Shown here: piece by piece, positions 61,850-64,000 of the stretch
Numbering within the stretch: position 1 is the first letter of the stretch
How the letters are laid out: each line of letters starts with the position of its first letter
NCBI RefSeq assembly: GCF_039535095.1
Contig: NZ_BAAAWN010000001.1
Span: forward strand, 4,216,001-4,280,000
Source: Arthrobacter ramosus
GTDB taxonomy: Bacteria; Actinomycetota; Actinomycetes; Actinomycetales; Micrococcaceae
DNA: 64,000 nucleotides
Reading direction: 5' to 3'
Notes under the pieces: model-generated
Databases searched by the model: none
What the model was told of the DNA's origin: nothing
The model's input: only the letters and a program-made list of their open reading frames with translations
Program-made: the position numbers and the translations under genes

Positions 61850-62236
61850 ATGACCGTCTCTTTCAACCACACCATCGTCTACGCAACGGACAAGCGCCGT
61901 TCCGCGGAGTTCCTCGCCAACATGTTTGGATTGCCGAAGCCGCAACCCGTGTGGTCCTTCATGACTGTGTCCTTTGACCATGGAGTGGCCCTCGATTTCG
62001 CCACGGCGAACCGGCCCATCTCGCCCCAGCACTATGCCTTCTTGGTCAGTGAGGACGACTTCGACGGGATCTTCGCCCGGATCCAGGCCGAAGGAATCGC
62101 CTATTGGGCGGACCCTGCGCGGTCCCGCCCCCAGCAGATCAACCACAACGACGGCGGACGCGGCGTCTACTTCGCCGATCCGGACGGGCATTTCCTGGAG
62201 GCGATCACGCGACCGTATGGATCGGGTGCCGCATGA
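61850..62236 (+). CDS. VOC-superfamily (glyoxalase-like) protein
   Basis: The 128-residue protein starts MTVSFNHTIVYATDKRRSAE and ends GRGVYFADPDGHFLEAITRPYG. These are the paired beta-alpha modules of VOC enzymes, with potential metal ligands His 7 and the Glu of FLEAI. GAGGAGGA precedes ATG 61850. Its stop overlaps the acylphosphatase start in ATGA, so the two are co-expressed. Substrate unknown. Confidence 0.87.
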   Translation: MTVSFNHTIVYATDKRRSAEFLANMFGLPKPQPVWSFMTVSFDHGVALDFATANRPISPQHYAFLVSEDDFDGIFARIQAEGIAYWADPARSRPQQINHNDGGRGVYFADPDGHFLEAITRPYGSGAA

Positions 62237-62511
62237 GTTCCATGGTGCGGGTCACGGCCACAGTGACCGGCCGCGTCCAGGGCGTCGGTTTCCGCTACTC
62301 GACAATGCACCAAGCCCGGATGCTGGGACTGTCCGGAGAGGCGGCCAACCAGATGGACGGCTCGGTGCAGGTAATCGCTGAAGGTGATCGCGACGCCGTG
62401 GACTCCTTGCTGGAATGGCTGCAATCCCGGGATGCCCCGGGCCGGGTGAAACACGTGGATGCCACGTTCACGCAAGCCACCGGCGAGTTCTCCGGATTCT
62501 GGGTGGACTGA
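62233..62511 (+). CDS. acyP: Acylphosphatase
   Basis: The 92-residue protein cleaves carboxyl-phosphate bonds. The signature GRVQGVGFRYSTMHQARMLG holds the catalytic Arg 21, and Asn 39 is in GEAANQMDG. The usual WVRN reads EAAN, so the pocket is altered but the essential Asn remains. ATG 62233 overlaps the VOC gene stop. Confidence 0.9.
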   Translation: MSSMVRVTATVTGRVQGVGFRYSTMHQARMLGLSGEAANQMDGSVQVIAEGDRDAVDSLLEWLQSRDAPGRVKHVDATFTQATGEFSGFWVD

Positions 62512-62534
62512 GCCTCCCCAGACTGAACCGAGCC

Positions 62535-63755
62535 CTAGGCGTTTGCGGCGTTCGCCTTGTCCAGGGCTTCGATGCGTTTCTGCCGCGATGCCGGGGAGTC
62601 CAGGCTGAACGAGCGGAAATCCCCAAGGTCCTCGCGGATCCAACTCTCCACCTCACTGATCCGCTGAGTGACTGCCGCGCTGGGCTTGTCGAAGGTCCAC
62701 GCGGCGATCCGTTCCTTACCCGGATCGTATTGCCACAGTCCGATGATTCTTCCCCGGTCCAGGATCGGGTGGTCGGACAGGTCCGCCTGCAGCGCAAGCG
62801 TGGTGTCCAGGACCTTCCGGCCCCGATCCCCTTCAGCCAGCATGTCCGCCGAATTCCTGCGCAACAGCACCAAAGAGTCCGTCCCGGCCAGAAGCTGGAT
62901 CTGCTGCTCCTGCGGTGCCCTGAACGCGGAAAGGTGCTCGACGTCGTCGGGCAGCATGCAGAGCGGCTCACCTGTCGCGGTGGCCACTTCGACGGCGCCG
63001 ACGGCCACCAGCGCCGCCTTGCTCTGCGCGACGGTGAAGCCCGTAAGCCATTGACTCTGCTTGAACGTCGCTCCGCCGGTCCAGCGCAGGTACCGTTCGA
63101 TCAAGCGCGCGCGGGCGGCGTCGTCGTCGATGGGGCTCGGCGGCAGCATCCACGACGTGTAGGCGTAGCGCTGCTGGTCGAGACGGCCATTGACGGGGAC
63201 GCGGCGGATGCGTCCGTCGGCTTGCAGGAGGCCCAAGGCCGTGGGGAGGGTGGTGGACGCACCCTTCTTCTTGCCTTCTTCGCCGAGGCTGCGGACGGAC
63301 TCGCCGAGCTCGTCCCTGAGCTGTTTCGGGTCCATGGGGTCGCTGGATTCCATGAGGGTGTGCAGCACTTGCTCTTCGAGAAGGGTGATCTCACCGCGTT
63401 CGACGCCGAGCCGGGCCAGGACCTTGAACGGCGCCACCGCGGCGTCCCGGCCGACTTGGAGGCCCCACGCGAAGTCGTTCCGGCCGAGGACGTAGGTGCA
63501 TCCGCGGGCTGTCGGGAGCTCGTGGATTCTCAGCTCGGCGACGTCCCGGTCCACCTGTTCGCGCCTGATCCCGGCCCGGGCAAAGAGCGTCAGGTAAGGG
63601 TTGGCGCCGCCCACGGAACGGGCCCAACCGGCGCGGTCCAGGACTTCCTCGGACGTCTTGCCGGAGAGGGAACCGTCCAGTCCCTGCCTGTGCCACGCCC
63701 AGGCGCGGAGGAGTTCCGGGGTGAGCGTTTGGGTGGAAAGCACGGCGGACGTCAT
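62535..63755 (-). CDS. Winged-helix (HTH_42, AlkZ/YcaQ-like) protein
   Basis: The 406-residue protein fits the family of three tandem winged helices to which DNA glycosylases AlkZ and YcaQ belong. Visible segments are LLRAWAWHRQGLDG at the start, TLMESSDPMDPKQLRDELGE, IERYLRWTGGATFKQSQWLTGF, and DHPILDRGRIIGLWQYDPGKERI toward the end. The start is ATG 63755, as the N-terminus of the family begins with an helix of this kind; a longer reading enters the next gene. A role in repair of alkylated or cross-linked DNA is possible but catalytic residues cannot be assigned by eye. Confidence 0.8.
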   Translation of the reverse strand: MTSAVLSTQTLTPELLRAWAWHRQGLDGSLSGKTSEEVLDRAGWARSVGGANPYLTLFARAGIRREQVDRDVAELRIHELPTARGCTYVLGRNDFAWGLQVGRDAAVAPFKVLARLGVERGEITLLEEQVLHTLMESSDPMDPKQLRDELGESVRSLGEEGKKKGASTTLPTALGLLQADGRIRRVPVNGRLDQQRYAYTSWMLPPSPIDDDAARARLIERYLRWTGGATFKQSQWLTGFTVAQSKAALVAVGAVEVATATGEPLCMLPDDVEHLSAFRAPQEQQIQLLAGTDSLVLLRRNSADMLAEGDRGRKVLDTTLALQADLSDHPILDRGRIIGLWQYDPGKERIAAWTFDKPSAAVTQRISEVESWIREDLGDFRSFSLDSPASRQKRIEALDKANAANA

Positions 63756-63804
63756 GGCCCCATTCTGCACCGTTTGCCCGCCATCCGGGGCAGTCCCTCG
63801 CGAG

Positions 63805-64000
63805 CTATCGCTCGAAATCCAACGAGAAGCCCGCCCAGGCGTCGGGATGCTCGCGCAACAGCACGTCGACGCCGGCGAGCGCACCGCCGTCGTCGCTCTT
63901 GCGGACTTTCGCCGCGACTGCCTCAGCGATGAAGCGGGCCAGCACTTCCGTCGTCGTGAGCTGTCCGGCGAAGTCCGGGTGCTCGTCGAGGTTCTTGTAG
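63805..64000 (-). CDS. 6-carboxytetrahydropterin synthase-like protein (QueD), C-terminal part
   Basis: The gene runs off the right edge and only about 65 C-terminal residues are visible, ending at TAG 63805-63807. They read NLDEHPDFAGQLTTTEVLARF and, at the end, LLREHPDAWAGFSLDF. The NLDEHP then TTTE order and the terminal AWAGFS-type strand are those of the PTPS/QueD family. It would act in folate-like or 7-deazaguanine synthesis. The assignment is moderate because the metal-binding histidines lie outside the window. Confidence 0.7.
   Translation of the reverse strand, partial: YKNLDEHPDFAGQLTTTEVLARFIAEAVAAKVRKSDDGGALAGVDVLLREHPDAWAGFSLDFER

Noticed and set aside
63756..63884. N-terminal extension of the winged-helix gene
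   Set aside because: It runs into the end of the QueD-like gene in another frame and adds Cys/Ser/Arg-rich sequence typical of a shadow frame.

Overview
The window is GC-rich, densely coded DNA that looks like the chromosome of a high-GC Gram-positive bacterium, most likely an Arthrobacter/Pseudarthrobacter-type member of the Micrococcaceae. This is inferred from a GTP-type PEP carboxykinase, many GTG starts and 4-base ATGA/GTGA gene overlaps, an actinobacterial-style c-di-AMP riboswitch in front of a lysozyme-like exoprotein, and YhgE/Pip, TDT and ArnT-like families. I saw no transposase, integrase, phage gene or CRISPR array. Mobile-looking DNA is limited to small palindromic repeats.

Layout. 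1-6.7 kb: partial FAD/NAD(P)-binding protein, S9 peptidase, tRNA-Ser, MFS exporter coupled to a RecQ helicase with a phosphoribosyltransferase-like tail. 6.8-10.5 kb: phosphohexomutase, a small unknown protein, and an NsrR/flavohaemoglobin nitric-oxide unit. 10.5-16 kb: TetR plus PEP-synthase-like enzyme, then pckG. 16.2-16.3 kb: tRNA-Arg(ACG). 16.6-26.6 kb: a sialic-acid type locus with a GntR regulator divergent from a peptide-family ABC transporter, nanA, nanK and nanE. 26.7-37.3 kb: flavin disulfide oxidoreductase, a three-gene degenerate-ABC/YhgE-Pip/TetR operon, DMT transporter, LysR, SixA-type phosphatase, an orphan winged-helix regulator, and a repeat-bearing membrane protein. 37.6-41 kb: two-component system, then the riboswitch and lysozyme-like gene. 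41.1-46.7 kb: GT2-GtrA protein and two ArnT-like glycosyltransferases. 46.8-54.7 kb: a seven-gene amino-sugar operon (SSS transporter, AGE epimerase, nagB-like, SIS protein, nagA, ceramidase-like hydrolase, LacI). 54.6-64 kb: HAD, VOC, DHA2/TetR pair, upp, tadA, TDT/LysR pair, VOC plus acylphosphatase, AlkZ-like winged-helix protein, and the end of a QueD-like gene.

How it fits together. The 17-27 kb locus would turn imported sialic acid into GlcNAc-6-phosphate. The 47-54 kb operon carries the deacetylase and deaminase needed to finish the route to fructose-6-phosphate. The second operon also contains two proteins with no obvious place in the standard pathway (a SIS-domain protein and a cytoplasmic neutral-ceramidase-fold hydrolase). 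All seven genes are joined by 4-base overlaps behind one perfect LacI-type palindrome.

The most unusual structure not explained by genes is a set of dispersed palindromes. There are three copies of an exactly 62-nt hairpin, three copies of a 98-100-nt inverted-repeat element with a conserved core, two copies of a 50-56-nt near-perfect palindrome, two copies of a 60-nt block that forms the 3' end of a HAD gene, and one 292-nt fold-back element with perfect 18-bp ends inside the sialic-acid locus.
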